This document shows positions 8,403-17,386 of a stretch of 64,000 bases of DNA, piece after piece (positions within the stretch are counted from its first letter, which is position 1; each line of letters begins with the position of its first letter). A program made the position numbers and the translations under genes. The notes under the pieces were generated by a model. That model saw nothing but the letters and a program-made list of their open reading frames with translations, ran no database searches and had not been told where the DNA came from. The stretch is from Maritalea mediterranea (GTDB lineage Bacteria > Pseudomonadota > Alphaproteobacteria > Rhizobiales > Devosiaceae). The stretch spans positions 359,514 to 423,513 of the forward strand of contig NZ_JAKGTI010000003.1 of NCBI RefSeq assembly GCF_021568695.1. Reading direction: 5' to 3'.

Positions 8403-9368
8403 ATGGATTTAATCATGCAATCGACCATGCAAAAATTACGACAGCTGAACCTGTCTCAATATGTCGTTTATATCGGCTTTTTGCTGATCTTCTTGTTCTT
8501 TGCGGTCACGTTGGGGAATGATGGATTTCTGACCCAGCGCAATCTGACCAATATAATTCTGCAAACCGCCCCCATCACCATCATGGCGATTGGTCTGGTG
8601 TTTGTGTTGGCCGCGGGGGAAATCGACCTGTCCTTTGGCTCTATCGTGGCGGTGGCCGCCCTCAGCAGCGCGGTTGTCTTGGGCGAGTATCCCTTGTTTG
8701 TTGGTGTGTTGGCAGGTCTTGGCGTTGGGCTGGCGATCGGCTTTTTCAATGGCATTTTGGTGGCCTATTTGCGCCTGCCATCTTTTCTGGTGACCCTGGC
8801 GACCATGGGGCTTTTCGCCGGTGTGGCGCGGTCCATGACCAATTTGCGCTCCGTTCCCGTGCTGAATGAGAGCTTCGTCAATATGTTTGGTTCCGGCGCC
8901 TTGTTTGGGGTGCCCTCTTTGGTGCTTTGGACCATTGGCGCGGTGGCGCTGGGGCATTTTGTGTTCCGCGAAACAAAATTTGGTGCCCATGTTTTGGCCA
9001 CGGGTGACAATGCCCGCGCGGCGCAGGTAACCGGCATTAAAGTGCCCCATATCCGCGTGTGGGTGCTGACCATATGCGGCGGTTTGGCAGGCCTTGCCGG
9101 GCTGCTTTATGCCGGACGGTTGCAAGCGGCGCGCTATACGCTGGGCGAAAGCGATTTGATGACCGTGATTGCGGCGGTGATCATTGGCGGTACTGCCCTT
9201 AAGGGCGGCAAAGGCACCATTATTGGGGCGCTGGTTGGCTCTTTGATGATGGGCATGTTGAACAATGGCCTGATTTTGATGGGCCTTTCCGTATCTGACC
9301 AAATGATTGTCAGAGGCGTGATTATTTTGATCGCGGTGGCGATTTCGCTGCGCGACGTGAACAATTGA
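8403..9368 (+). CDS. sugar-type ABC transporter permease (RbsC/FrcC-like)
   Basis: A 321-residue, highly hydrophobic inner-membrane protein with about 8-10 helices and the BPD_transp_2 signatures AAGEIDLSFGSIVAVAALSS and IGGTALKGGKGTIIGALVG, the second being the cytoplasmic coupling region to the ATPase. ATG 8415 is an alternative start. It sits between the binding protein and the racemase and works as a homodimer in this transporter class. No second permease gene is present, as expected for Rbs/Frc-type systems. Confidence 0.93.
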   Translation: MDLIMQSTMQKLRQLNLSQYVVYIGFLLIFLFFAVTLGNDGFLTQRNLTNIILQTAPITIMAIGLVFVLAAGEIDLSFGSIVAVAALSSAVVLGEYPLFVGVLAGLGVGLAIGFFNGILVAYLRLPSFLVTLATMGLFAGVARSMTNLRSVPVLNESFVNMFGSGALFGVPSLVLWTIGAVALGHFVFRETKFGAHVLATGDNARAAQVTGIKVPHIRVWVLTICGGLAGLAGLLYAGRLQAARYTLGESDLMTVIAAVIIGGTALKGGKGTIIGALVGSLMMGMLNNGLILMGLSVSDQMIVRGVIILIAVAISLRDVNN

Positions 9369-9376
9369 GGTAAGCC

Positions 9377-10582
9377 ATGTTTTTAGATCTTTTGCGGCGA
9401 CGTAACCCCAAATTTATCGAAGCGGCCATGGCGTTGCATCAAGAGGGGAACATCCCCGCCAACGCTTATGTGTTGGATTTGGATGCGGTTGAGCACAATG
9501 CCAGAATCTTGCGCGCCGAAGGTGACAAGCTGGACATGAAAGTGTTTGCGATGACCAAGCAGGTCGGGCGCAATTCGGCCTTTTGCCAAGCGTCTATGCG
9601 CGGTGGTGTCAATCAAGCCGTGGCTGTGGATGTGGCCTGTGCGGTGGCCTGCAAGCGGGCAGGCATGGATATCGGCCATATCGGCCATTTGGTGCAGGTG
9701 CCTAATTTTGAAGCCGACATGGTGGCCAGCTATTTGCAGCCGCAATATTGGACTGTGTTCAGCCTTGAAAAAGCACAAGAAGCAGCGGCCGCCGCCCATA
9801 AGGCCGGGCGTCAGCAGGACATTCTGGTGCGGATCAAGTCCGATGGCGATGTGTTTTATAAGGGACATGAGGGCGGGATCAAAGCCAGCGACATTGTCGA
9901 ATTTGCCCGCAAGGTAGATGCGATGGTAGGTGCGCGCTTTGCAGGGATCACCACATTCCCGGCGCTCCTGTTCGATCAAGACACGCACGAGGTGAAGCCC
10001 ACCCCGAACCTGACCACCTTGGAAAACGCAGCGGCGGCGTTGATTGATGCAGGATTTACCGACATTGAGATCAACGCACCGGGCACAACCTCATCTGTGG
10101 TTTTAGAGGCTCTGGCCAAAGCGGGCGCAACCCAATGTGAGCCAGGCAATGGCTTGCATGGCACCACGCCACTGCATGCGATCAAGGATTTGCCAGAATT
10201 GCCTGCAGTGCTTTATCTCAGCGAGGTCTCGCACTTGCATGAAGACAAGGCCTATTGCTTTGGCGGCGGGCTTTATATTGATCCGGTATTTCCGGATTAT
10301 GATGTGAAAGCCCTGGTTGGCAGCACACCGACAACGGATAATGCGGCGCTGGCCAGTGTCGACATCCCGCCAGCGACAGCCATTGACTATTATGGCATGA
10401 TCGATTGCACGGGCAGTGTTCAACCCAAGTCAGGTGATAGCGTGGTGTTCGGCTTCCGCGGACAAGCTTTTGTCACGCGCGCCTTCACCGTTGGCGTCTC
10501 CGGCATTTCAACCGGCAATCCCAAGGTCGAGACCATTGAGAACATCTTTGGCCAGGCCGAAAACTGGCCAAATCTGAGGTAG
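9377..10582 (+). CDS. YhfX-like PLP-dependent racemase (alanine-racemase N-terminal fold)
   Basis: This 401-residue protein starts like fold-III PLP enzymes: NAYVLDLDAVEHNARILRAEG, then KVFAMTKQVGRN, whose lysine is the likely PLP Schiff base. Further conserved stretches are VDVACAVACKRAG, GHIGHLVQVP and INAPGTTSSVVLEAL. It resembles the YhfX/ornithine-racemase-like group more than biosynthetic Alr. GAGGT lies six bases before the ATG. Its insertion between permease and ATPase genes ties it to the transported substrate, probably an amino-acid-like compound or conjugate released by the M20 hydrolase. Substrate and direction are not known. Confidence 0.82.
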   Translation: MFLDLLRRRNPKFIEAAMALHQEGNIPANAYVLDLDAVEHNARILRAEGDKLDMKVFAMTKQVGRNSAFCQASMRGGVNQAVAVDVACAVACKRAGMDIGHIGHLVQVPNFEADMVASYLQPQYWTVFSLEKAQEAAAAAHKAGRQQDILVRIKSDGDVFYKGHEGGIKASDIVEFARKVDAMVGARFAGITTFPALLFDQDTHEVKPTPNLTTLENAAAALIDAGFTDIEINAPGTTSSVVLEALAKAGATQCEPGNGLHGTTPLHAIKDLPELPAVLYLSEVSHLHEDKAYCFGGGLYIDPVFPDYDVKALVGSTPTTDNAALASVDIPPATAIDYYGMIDCTGSVQPKSGDSVVFGFRGQAFVTRAFTVGVSGISTGNPKVETIENIFGQAENWPNLR

Positions 10583-10583
10583 C

Positions 10584-11336
10584 ATGATGGATCTTTCAAA
10601 CAATCAGGCTGCCGATGTGTTGCAGCTGAAAAATATTCACAAGGCTTTTGGCGGCGTGGTGGCGATTGAGGATTTTTCCCTCAATCTCAAAGCCGGTGAA
10701 ATTGTTGCTTTAGTCGGTGACAATGGCGCGGGAAAATCGACGCTGATCAAAATCGTCTCAGGGGTCCATGCACCAACCTCCGGCACCATTGCCATTGATG
10801 GCCAGCAAACCAGCTTCAAAGACGCCACCGAGGCGCGCGCGTCCGGTATCGAAGTGGTCTATCAGGATTTGGCGCTGGCCGACGAGCAGGCGGTTTATAT
10901 GAACATGTTTTTGGGGCGGGAAAAAACCAAAGGGCCGTTTGGTCAATTGGACCGCAAAGGCATGGTGCAGGAAACCGAGCAACTGGTGAAAGAGCTGGAT
11001 GTGCGAATCCCGTCAGCCAAAACCACGATCCGCAACCTATCCGGCGGTCAGCGACAAGGGGTGGCGATTGCCCGTGCCACCCATTGGGCAACCAAGCTTG
11101 TGTTGCTGGATGAACCAACCGCCGCGCTTGGCGTGGCGGAAACGGCCAAAGTGGAAGAGAATGTCGCCGCGTTGAAGGAACGTAATCTGGCGGTCTTGAT
11201 CATCAGCCATAGCCTCGATCAAGTGTTTCGGTTGTCAGACCGGATTTGCGTATTGCGCCGCGGCCAACAGATCGGGGTGCGCGAAACCGCAAAGACTGAC
11301 AAAAACGAAATTGTCTCGATGATCACCGGCGTTTAG
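10584..11336 (+). CDS. sugar-type ABC transporter ATPase, single nucleotide-binding domain (FrcA-like)
   Basis: A 250-residue ATPase with Walker A GDNGAGKST (residues 45-53), signature LSGGQRQG, Walker B LVLLDEPTAALG and the H-loop ISHSL. E. coli RbsA is twice as long with two ATPase domains; this protein has one, as in the fructose transporter FrcA of Sinorhizobium. It starts two bases after the racemase stop and closes the operon, which ends at the hairpin at 11379. Confidence 0.93.
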   Translation: MMDLSNNQAADVLQLKNIHKAFGGVVAIEDFSLNLKAGEIVALVGDNGAGKSTLIKIVSGVHAPTSGTIAIDGQQTSFKDATEARASGIEVVYQDLALADEQAVYMNMFLGREKTKGPFGQLDRKGMVQETEQLVKELDVRIPSAKTTIRNLSGGQRQGVAIARATHWATKLVLLDEPTAALGVAETAKVEENVAALKERNLAVLIISHSLDQVFRLSDRICVLRRGQQIGVRETAKTDKNEIVSMITGV

Positions 11337-11378
11337 GTTCCTAGCCCACGCGCATTTACCCACGATCGTCAGGCAGTG

Positions 11379-11412
11379 AGCCGCGCTGTGTTGCGTCACA
11401 GCGCGGCTTTTT
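11379..11412. terminator. bidirectional terminator between two convergent ABC operons
   Basis: AGCCGCGCTGTG and CACAGCGCGGCT pair exactly around TTGCGT and are followed by TTTT on the plus strand. It lies between the FrcA-like gene and the stop codon of the siderophore ATPase gene. The T-run is on the plus side; the minus-strand side is weaker. Confidence 0.88.
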
Positions 11413-12164
11413 CACACCTGCACAAAGGGCCGATCATCCAGAATATGCACCTTAGCCGCGGTGCCATAAATGCGCTGCAGAAAGGCGCTGTCGACCACAT
11501 CCAGCGGCGTGCCTTGTTGGTCGATCTTTCCCTCAGCCAGGGCCACCACATTGTCGGCATAGGCGCTGGCATAATTGATGTCGTGCAGCACAATCACAAT
11601 GGTGCGGCCATGATGAGCGCACAGATCGCGCAGCACCCGCATCAGCGCGCGGGAGGCGGCTATATCCATATTGTTCAGCGGCTCATCCAGCAGCATATAA
11701 TCGGTGTCCTGCGCATAGGTCATGGCGACATAGGCGCGCTGGCGCTGGCCGCCGGAAAGCGTGTCCAGCTGACGATCGGCGAGGTCTACAAGGTCCAGCA
11801 CCTTAATGGCTTCCGCCACCTTTTCCCGATCCCCTGGCTGCATGCGGCCCTTGGCATGGGGATAGCGGCCAAAGCTCACCAGTTCGCGCACCGTAAGGCG
11901 CGGTTCCATATGGATGGATTGCGGCAGAATGGACAGCTTTTTGGCCAGCGCATCATTGGGCGTATCGCCCACGCTCATATTGTCGATCAGGATCTGGCCT
12001 TTTTGCAGTTTCATCAGCCGGGCGATCAGCGACAAGAGGGTGGATTTGCCCGCCCCGTTGGCCCCCACCAGCGCGGTTACTTTTCCCTTGGGTATGGACA
12101 GGCTCAACTCGTTCAGAATGGTTTGCTGGCCCAATTGATGGGTGAGGTTCTGCACTGAAATCAT
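11412..12164 (-). CDS. siderophore/iron ABC transporter ATPase (FepC/VctC-like)
   Basis: A 250-residue cytoplasmic ATPase with Walker A GANGAGKST, signature LSGGQRQRAYVAM and Walker B YMLLDEPLNNMD, plus HDINYA as H-loop. The length and the sequence around YAQDTDYMLLDEPLNN match ATPases of ferric-siderophore and catechol importers such as VctC. It overlaps the upstream permease by four bases and is the last gene of a four-gene minus-strand operon. Confidence 0.93.
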   Translation of the reverse strand: MISVQNLTHQLGQQTILNELSLSIPKGKVTALVGANGAGKSTLLSLIARLMKLQKGQILIDNMSVGDTPNDALAKKLSILPQSIHMEPRLTVRELVSFGRYPHAKGRMQPGDREKVAEAIKVLDLVDLADRQLDTLSGGQRQRAYVAMTYAQDTDYMLLDEPLNNMDIAASRALMRVLRDLCAHHGRTIVIVLHDINYASAYADNVVALAEGKIDQQGTPLDVVDSAFLQRIYGTAAKVHILDDRPFVQV

Positions 12165-13105
12165 TTTTTCAACCTTTGCAATAAAAGCAGCAAAAAGACG
12201 AGGCCGCCGACAAAATCGATGATGACGGCAAGCGGGGTGCTCATCTGCAGCACCCGTTCCATAAGGGTTTGCCCGCCCACCAGAATAAGGCAGGAGATCA
12301 GACCGGAGCTGAGCAACAGCGTCGAATGATAAGGGCTTGGGGTGACCAGATGGGCGATGGAGACCACCAGCAGTCCCAAAAAGGCCACCGGGCCAACAAT
12401 GGCGGTGGAGACGGACACGAGAATGGCGATCACCCCTAGCGCCAGCAATTGCACGGCCCGGACATTCTCGCCCAGATTGATCGCCACATCGTAACCGAGG
12501 GAAATCACATCCAGCCGGTGGCGGATGGTCCAGACAAAGGCCAGGCAGGCGATGATAATCGCGACGCCAATATAGAGCAGCTCCATGTCAAAACTGTTGA
12601 AGCTGGCATAGGAGGCGATCTGGATATGGGCATATTCATTCGGGTCGATCATGCGGGTGGCAAAGCTGGTGAGCGAGCGGAACAGGGTGCCCAAAATCAC
12701 CCCGGTCAAAATCATCCGCGTCAGGTCGCGCCCATGTTCAAAGATCAGCGTGCCGAACAGCAGGAATGAGGCGAGCAATAACAGCACAGTGTTCAGCGTA
12801 AATAGGCCGTACGGGCCGAGCGATAACATGCCCTGACCGCCGACAAAAAACACCATCATGGTGATGATCAGCACATAAAGTGCATCAAAGCCCATGATGG
12901 AGGGGGTTAGGATGCGGTTTTGCGCGATGGTTTGAAACAGCAGGGTGGAGGTGGAAACGGCCACGCCCACGGCGATGATCGCCAGCAATTTTGCCCCACG
13001 GAAGGCGAGCACAAAGTCCCAATTGCCGCGCGACCCGATGGTCATGTAGGCGATCATGGCGAGAGCGAGCAACAGGGTCAAAATTGAAAGACGTTTAACG
13101 GGCAT
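12161..13105 (-). CDS. FecCD-family siderophore permease, second subunit (VctG-like)
   Basis: About 314 residues with nine to ten membrane segments. The FecCD features VSTATIVGPVAFLGLLVVSIAH and LSSGLISCLILVGGQTLMERV, the coupling-helix region, are present. ATG 13105 has a purine-rich GGGCGGGGG just upstream; an in-frame ATG at 13120 would add five residues (MGGGA). It overlaps the upstream permease gene by about 11 bases, so the two are translationally coupled and presumably form a heterodimeric channel. Confidence 0.92.
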   Translation of the reverse strand: MPVKRLSILTLLLALAMIAYMTIGSRGNWDFVLAFRGAKLLAIIAVGVAVSTSTLLFQTIAQNRILTPSIMGFDALYVLIITMMVFFVGGQGMLSLGPYGLFTLNTVLLLLASFLLFGTLIFEHGRDLTRMILTGVILGTLFRSLTSFATRMIDPNEYAHIQIASYASFNSFDMELLYIGVAIIIACLAFVWTIRHRLDVISLGYDVAINLGENVRAVQLLALGVIAILVSVSTAIVGPVAFLGLLVVSIAHLVTPSPYHSTLLLSSGLISCLILVGGQTLMERVLQMSTPLAVIIDFVGGLVFLLLLLQRLKK

Positions 13106-14054
13106 GGCGCCCCCGCCCATAAAGAATCCACAAAAAGATCAGCGCCCCGACCACACCCATAATGGTACCCACAGGGATTTCAAACGGATAGCGCACCAGC
13201 CGCCCGATAATATCGCAGACCAGCACCAGGCTGGCGCCGAAAAAGGCAGTGATCGGCAGGGTTCGCCTTGCATTGTCGCCATAAAGACGCGAGACAATAT
13301 TGGGGATCACCAGCCCGACAAAGGGGATCATGCCGACGGTGACCACGGTCAGCGCCGTGACGATGGAGATGGTGATCAGACCCAGCACCACCACTTGATT
13401 ATAGTTCAGACCGAGGCTGATGGCCGTGGTGCGGCCCATGCCGACAATGGCAAATTGGTCGGCAATCAGATAGGCGAGCAGGGCAACGATGGCGGCGATC
13501 CACAAGGTTTCATAGCGCCCCTGCAACACGCCGGAAAATTCGCCTGTGGTCCAGATCTCAATATATTGTAACAGGTCGGCCTGATAGGCGACAAAGGTGA
13601 CGCCCGCGCCAATAATGCCGCCATAGATCAGGCCCACCAGTGCAATATAGAGCGGTTTGCTGGAGGGCAGTCGGGTTACGATCAGCATCAGCCCGATGCT
13701 GGAGATCAGCGCCGTGGCCGCGGCGATCGAGATTTGGACGATCAGCGGTGTGGTGGGGAAATAAAGAATGGCGATCAGAATGCCCAGCATGGCCCCTTGG
13801 CCCGTGCCCGCGGTCATGGGCTCCACAAAGCGGTTGCGGACCAGAAGTTGCATGATGGTGCCGCACACGGCCAAAGCGCTGCCGGTGATCAACACCGCAA
13901 GGGTGCGGGGCAGGCGGCTGACAATCAGCAGTTCCAGCTCGTCGGGGTTCAGCAGCTTTTTCGGGTCAAGGTCGATCACCCCAACAAAAAGCGAAAGGGT
14001 GGCGACCACCAGCAGCACAACAAGTGCCATCCCTATGGTCGCCCCCCGGCTCAT
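13095..14054 (-). CDS. FecCD-family siderophore permease, first subunit (VctD-like)
   Basis: A 319-residue polytopic protein with the FecCD motifs RLPRTLAVLITGSALAVCGTIMQ and GMIPFVGLVIPNIVSRLYGDN (the coupling region), and a C-terminus of further helices ending LWILYGRGRHAR. It starts six bases after the stop of the binding-protein gene. With the second permease, the ATPase and the lipid- or periplasm-located binding protein it makes a complete type II importer. Confidence 0.93.
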   Translation of the reverse strand: MSRGATIGMALVVLLVVATLSLFVGVIDLDPKKLLNPDELELLIVSRLPRTLAVLITGSALAVCGTIMQLLVRNRFVEPMTAGTGQGAMLGILIAILYFPTTPLIVQISIAAATALISSIGLMLIVTRLPSSKPLYIALVGLIYGGIIGAGVTFVAYQADLLQYIEIWTTGEFSGVLQGRYETLWIAAIVALLAYLIADQFAIVGMGRTTAISLGLNYNQVVVLGLITISIVTALTVVTVGMIPFVGLVIPNIVSRLYGDNARRTLPITAFFGASLVLVCDIIGRLVRYPFEIPVGTIMGVVGALIFLWILYGRGRHAR

Positions 14055-14060
14055 ATCGGC

Positions 14061-14951
14061 TTACTCGCCTTTAAAGGTGGCTTGGATATCGTCCAGAATG
14101 ATGTTCATGGACTGGATGCCGCCGCCCGCAATGTAAAGCGGGGCGGAGGAGAGATAGACCACTTGGCCGTTTTTCCAGGCATTGGTTTCATGCACCAGCG
14201 GGTTGTCCAATGTCTTTTTGGCGCTTTCCCCATCCTGCCCAATGGCGGCCAAACGGTCGATCACAATCAAAATGTCTGGGTTGGTGTCTTTGATAAATTC
14301 AAAGCTGGCCGCTTCGCCATGGGTAGATTGCTCCACATCCTTGGCGGCTTCGTCCAGATCGAGATTTGTGTGCAACCAACCAAAACGGCCGCTCGCGCCA
14401 TAAGCGGAGACTTTCGGGCCATTGGTCATCAGGATCAGGGCTTTGCCTTTGCCGTCGAGCAGGGCTTTGGTTTGATCCAATTTGGCATTGAAAGCGTCGG
14501 CCAGTTCGATGGCCCTTGCTTCTTTATCAAAAATCTTGCCATAGGCAGCCAAACGATCCAGCCCCTGGCCGACAGTGTCTTCCCAGATGGTCATATCGAT
14601 GGTGGGCGCAATTTTGTTGAACGCGTCCACATGGGTGGAGGAGCGGCCACCGGCCACCACCAGATCCACATCAAGCGCCGCCAGCGCTTCAAAGTCTGGC
14701 TCGAAGAAAGACCCGACTTGCTCCGCGCCTTCGACAGTGTCGTCCAGGTAGGACACATAATGCGGGGTCAACACGCCAGTGGGCTTTATGCCCAAGGCAT
14801 CCAACGTGTCGAGGGCCGACACATCATAAACAGCGATTTTGGCAGGGTTGGCGGGGACTTCGGCTTCACCTTTATAGGTTTCAACGGTCACAGTTTCAGC
14901 GAATGCGGGCGTTGCCAACAGGGTGGCGGCAACAAGGAAAGAGCGTAGCAT
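14061..14951 (-). CDS. siderophore ABC transporter substrate-binding protein (CeuE/FatB/YclQ type)
   Basis: From ATG 14951 the protein is 296 residues and begins with a signal peptide MLRSFLVAATLLATPAFAE; GGAG lies seven bases upstream. An in-frame start at 15011 would place 20 extra residues before the signal, so it is rejected. The mature part has the helical-backbone binding fold of cluster A-II proteins: KIAVYDVSALDTLDALGIK, VGSFFEPDFEALAALDVDLVVAGGRSS and a C-terminal NAWKNGQVVYLSS. It is the first gene of the operon, so iron control is likely; an AT-rich stretch at 15032-15062 could hold the operator but no clear consensus was found. Confidence 0.92.
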   Translation of the reverse strand: MLRSFLVAATLLATPAFAETVTVETYKGEAEVPANPAKIAVYDVSALDTLDALGIKPTGVLTPHYVSYLDDTVEGAEQVGSFFEPDFEALAALDVDLVVAGGRSSTHVDAFNKIAPTIDMTIWEDTVGQGLDRLAAYGKIFDKEARAIELADAFNAKLDQTKALLDGKGKALILMTNGPKVSAYGASGRFGWLHTNLDLDEAAKDVEQSTHGEAASFEFIKDTNPDILIVIDRLAAIGQDGESAKKTLDNPLVHETNAWKNGQVVYLSSAPLYIAGGGIQSMNIILDDIQATFKGE

Positions 14952-15101
14952 TTGATTTCTCCAGAACGGATAAGAGGGTGGTGCGACCTTTAAGTGGAGC
15001 GGATAACTCATATTAAAACAGGAGTCCAGATTAAATATGATAATTTTAGTTCACTTTGATTTGCCGCAAGCAGAAATGGCGCAAAAATCTAAAAATGGGG
15101 C

Positions 15102-15132
15102 TTGAAGCTCTAGTGACTTGAGGTCCTATCTT
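15102..15132 (+). promoter_or_regulatory. MerR-type (CadR/PbrR-like) metal-responsive promoter
   Basis: A -35 TTGAAG and a -10 TATCTT are separated by 19 bases, the long spacer that MerR regulators twist to activate. The spacer carries the dyad CTCTAGTGACTTGAG. By eye about two thirds of the 31 positions agree with the remembered CadR/PbrR promoter. It lies directly before the P-type ATPase gene. No merR-family gene is seen in the window. Confidence 0.82.
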
Positions 15133-15166
15133 GCTCCCGACTCATCGAATAAGGACGGAAGATCAG

Positions 15167-17311
15167 ATGGACCGCGTTGAAAATGAAGTGTGTGAATGGT
15201 CAGTCATCGGCATGGATTGTGGGTCTTGTGCCAACAAGGTCAGGACCGCGCTGGACCGGATGCCGGGCGTCGACGTGTTAGACGTCGCGCCGATGAATGA
15301 GCGGGTGCGGTTCACGCTGGATGGCGCCCAAACGCACCATCAGGAGATTGAAAAGACCATCAAGCAGCTCGGCTATGGGGTGCAGCGGTCCAGCGAAGCC
15401 AAGGTGCCCGATGCGCGGGCGTCCGAGACATCGCTAAAGTCTGGTTGGTTTTATACGCCTAAGGGACAATTAGTGATCGGCACAGGTCTGCTGCTCGCGG
15501 CGGCCTGGCTGATCGAATTGAGTGTGGGTGGTGATATTGGCCATTGGGCCTTCATCCTCGCCTGTCTGGTGGGGCTTTATCCGGTGGCGCGGCGGGCGCT
15601 GGCCATGGTGCGCACCGGCCAGTTCTTCACCATTGAAATGCTGATGAGTATCGCCGCCACCGGAGCGCTGTTTATCAATGCGGCGGAAGAAGCGGCGTTG
15701 GTGATTTTCCTGTTTGCCGTGGGCGAGCTGCTGGAAGGCGTTGCCGCCAACCGGGCCCGCGAGGGTATCAAGGCTCTCGCCAATCTGGTGCCCAAAACCG
15801 CGCTCTTGGAAACGGACGAAGGCACCCAGCAAGTGCCCGCCGCTGATTTGCGGATCGGGCAGGTGGTGATTGTGCGTCCCGGCGATCGATTGCCAGCCGA
15901 TGGCCAGATTGTGGAGGGCCATAGCGGCATGGATGAAAATCCGGTCACGGGTGAAAGCGTGCCGCGGGCCAAGGGGCCAGGGGATGAGGTTTTTGCCGGG
16001 GCCATCAACACCGATGCCAGCCTGCGGGTGAAAGTGACCAAGGGCCCGGAAGACAACACCATTGCACGCATTGTGCAGCTGGTGCAGGAGGCGGAAAGCG
16101 CCCGTGCGCCGACTGAGCGGTTTATTGATCGGTTTTCCCGGTTCTATATGCCCGCCATTATCGGCGTGGCGCTGCTGGTGGTGCTGGTGCCGCCATTGGC
16201 CTTCGCTGAGGATTGGGGCACCTGGATCTATCGCGGCCTCGCCCTGTTGTTGATCGGTTGTCCGTGCGCGCTGGTGATCTCCGTGCCCGCGTCCATCGCG
16301 TCGGCATTGGCGGCTGGTGCCAAGCACGGTCTTTTGATGAAAGGCGGCGCGGTGATCGAATCCGCTGCCAAGGTGACAAAGGTGGGGTTTGATAAAACAG
16401 GCACGCTCACCCATGGACGCCCCGAAGTAACGGATATTGTCGGGTTTGACCAAGCTGAGAATGACGTGCTGGCCCTGGCCGCGGCGGTGGAGCAAAGCTC
16501 CAGCCATCCGTTGGCGCAGGCGATTGTGACCCGTGCGCAACAGCAGGACGTGGTCATTGCGCGGTCCAGTCAGGAGCAAGCCTTGGCGGGCAAAGGGGTG
16601 CAGGCGCACATTGATGGTGCTGCCGCCTTTGTCACCAGCCCCAAATATGCCGCCGAACAGGGGGTGCTTGCGCCAGATCATTTGGACGCGGCGAAGAAGC
16701 TTGAAGCCGAGGGCAAAACCGTGGTGGCTGTTTATCGCGAGAAACAGCCGCTGGGCTTGATCGCCTTACGCGATACGCCGCGTACGGACGCTCAGGCGGC
16801 GATTGCACAGCTCAAACAAATGGGCATTTCCGCAGTGATGCTCACCGGCGACAACCCGCGCACGGCTGCCGCTATTGCCGATCAGTTCGGTATTGAGTAT
16901 CGCGCCGAAATGCTGCCGCAGGACAAGCTTGAGGCGATCCAACGCCTTACCCAGGGTGATCGGGTGCTGATGGTGGGCGATGGCATCAATGATGCCCCGG
17001 CACTCAAGCAGGCGCATGTGGGGGTGGCCATGGGGTCGGGCACTGATGTGGCGCTGGAAACCGCCGATGGTGCCATTCTGCGCGATCAGGTGGAGGATGT
17101 GCCGGGCCAAATCCGTCTTGCCCGCGCGGCGATGGCCAATATCAAGCAAAATGTCACCATCGCGTTGGGGCTGAAGGCGGTGTTTCTGGTCACCACCATT
17201 TTGGGCATCACCGGGCTGTGGATCGCCATTCTCGCCGATACCGGCGCGACCGTGTTGGTCACGCTTAATGCGCTGCGACTGCTCGGGTTTAAGCCTGAGC
17301 GTCAAACCTGA
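15167..17311 (+). CDS. Zn2+/Cd2+/Pb2+-exporting P1B-type ATPase (ZntA/CadA-like)
   Basis: A 714-residue inner-membrane pump. An N-terminal HMA domain carries GMDCGSC (C18, C21). The membrane metal site is CPC at residues 365-367, the phosphorylated aspartate is D409 in DKTGT, and SSHP plus GDGINDAPAL complete the core. The last two helices contain K (ALGLKAVFL) and D (ILADTGATV), the P1B-2 signature for Zn/Cd/Pb rather than Cu. The in-frame TTG at 15131 overlaps the promoter's -10 and cannot be the start; ATG 15167 with GGAAG upstream is used. Expression is probably controlled by a MerR-type activator encoded elsewhere. Confidence 0.95.
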   Translation: MDRVENEVCEWSVIGMDCGSCANKVRTALDRMPGVDVLDVAPMNERVRFTLDGAQTHHQEIEKTIKQLGYGVQRSSEAKVPDARASETSLKSGWFYTPKGQLVIGTGLLLAAAWLIELSVGGDIGHWAFILACLVGLYPVARRALAMVRTGQFFTIEMLMSIAATGALFINAAEEAALVIFLFAVGELLEGVAANRAREGIKALANLVPKTALLETDEGTQQVPAADLRIGQVVIVRPGDRLPADGQIVEGHSGMDENPVTGESVPRAKGPGDEVFAGAINTDASLRVKVTKGPEDNTIARIVQLVQEAESARAPTERFIDRFSRFYMPAIIGVALLVVLVPPLAFAEDWGTWIYRGLALLLIGCPCALVISVPASIASALAAGAKHGLLMKGGAVIESAAKVTKVGFDKTGTLTHGRPEVTDIVGFDQAENDVLALAAAVEQSSSHPLAQAIVTRAQQQDVVIARSSQEQALAGKGVQAHIDGAAAFVTSPKYAAEQGVLAPDHLDAAKKLEAEGKTVVAVYREKQPLGLIALRDTPRTDAQAAIAQLKQMGISAVMLTGDNPRTAAAIADQFGIEYRAEMLPQDKLEAIQRLTQGDRVLMVGDGINDAPALKQAHVGVAMGSGTDVALETADGAILRDQVEDVPGQIRLARAAMANIKQNVTIALGLKAVFLVTTILGITGLWIAILADTGATVLVTLNALRLLGFKPERQT

Positions 17312-17386
17312 TGGGGAAAGGCAAATTTACTTGAAGTGGATTGGCAATTGCGGCAGGCTGAAACTCTATTTTGAGTGAGATTTAGC

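Noticed and set aside
11376..12158. Plus-strand 260-codon frame
   Set aside because: Shadow of the siderophore ATPase gene.
13734..14948. Plus-strand 404-codon frame
   Set aside because: Reverse-strand shadow of the siderophore binding-protein and permease genes; His/Gly/Gln-rich composition.
15032..15062. Fur or RirA-type iron box upstream of the siderophore operon
   Set aside because: AT-rich with TGA...TCA, but the spacing is ten rather than nine bases and the rest does not match, so no call is made.
15131..15166. TTG start giving a longer P-type ATPase
   Set aside because: The TTG overlaps the -10 of the MerR-type promoter and precedes the likely transcription start.
15470..16681. Minus-strand 403-codon frame
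   Set aside because: Shadow of the P-type ATPase, His/Gln/Arg-rich.
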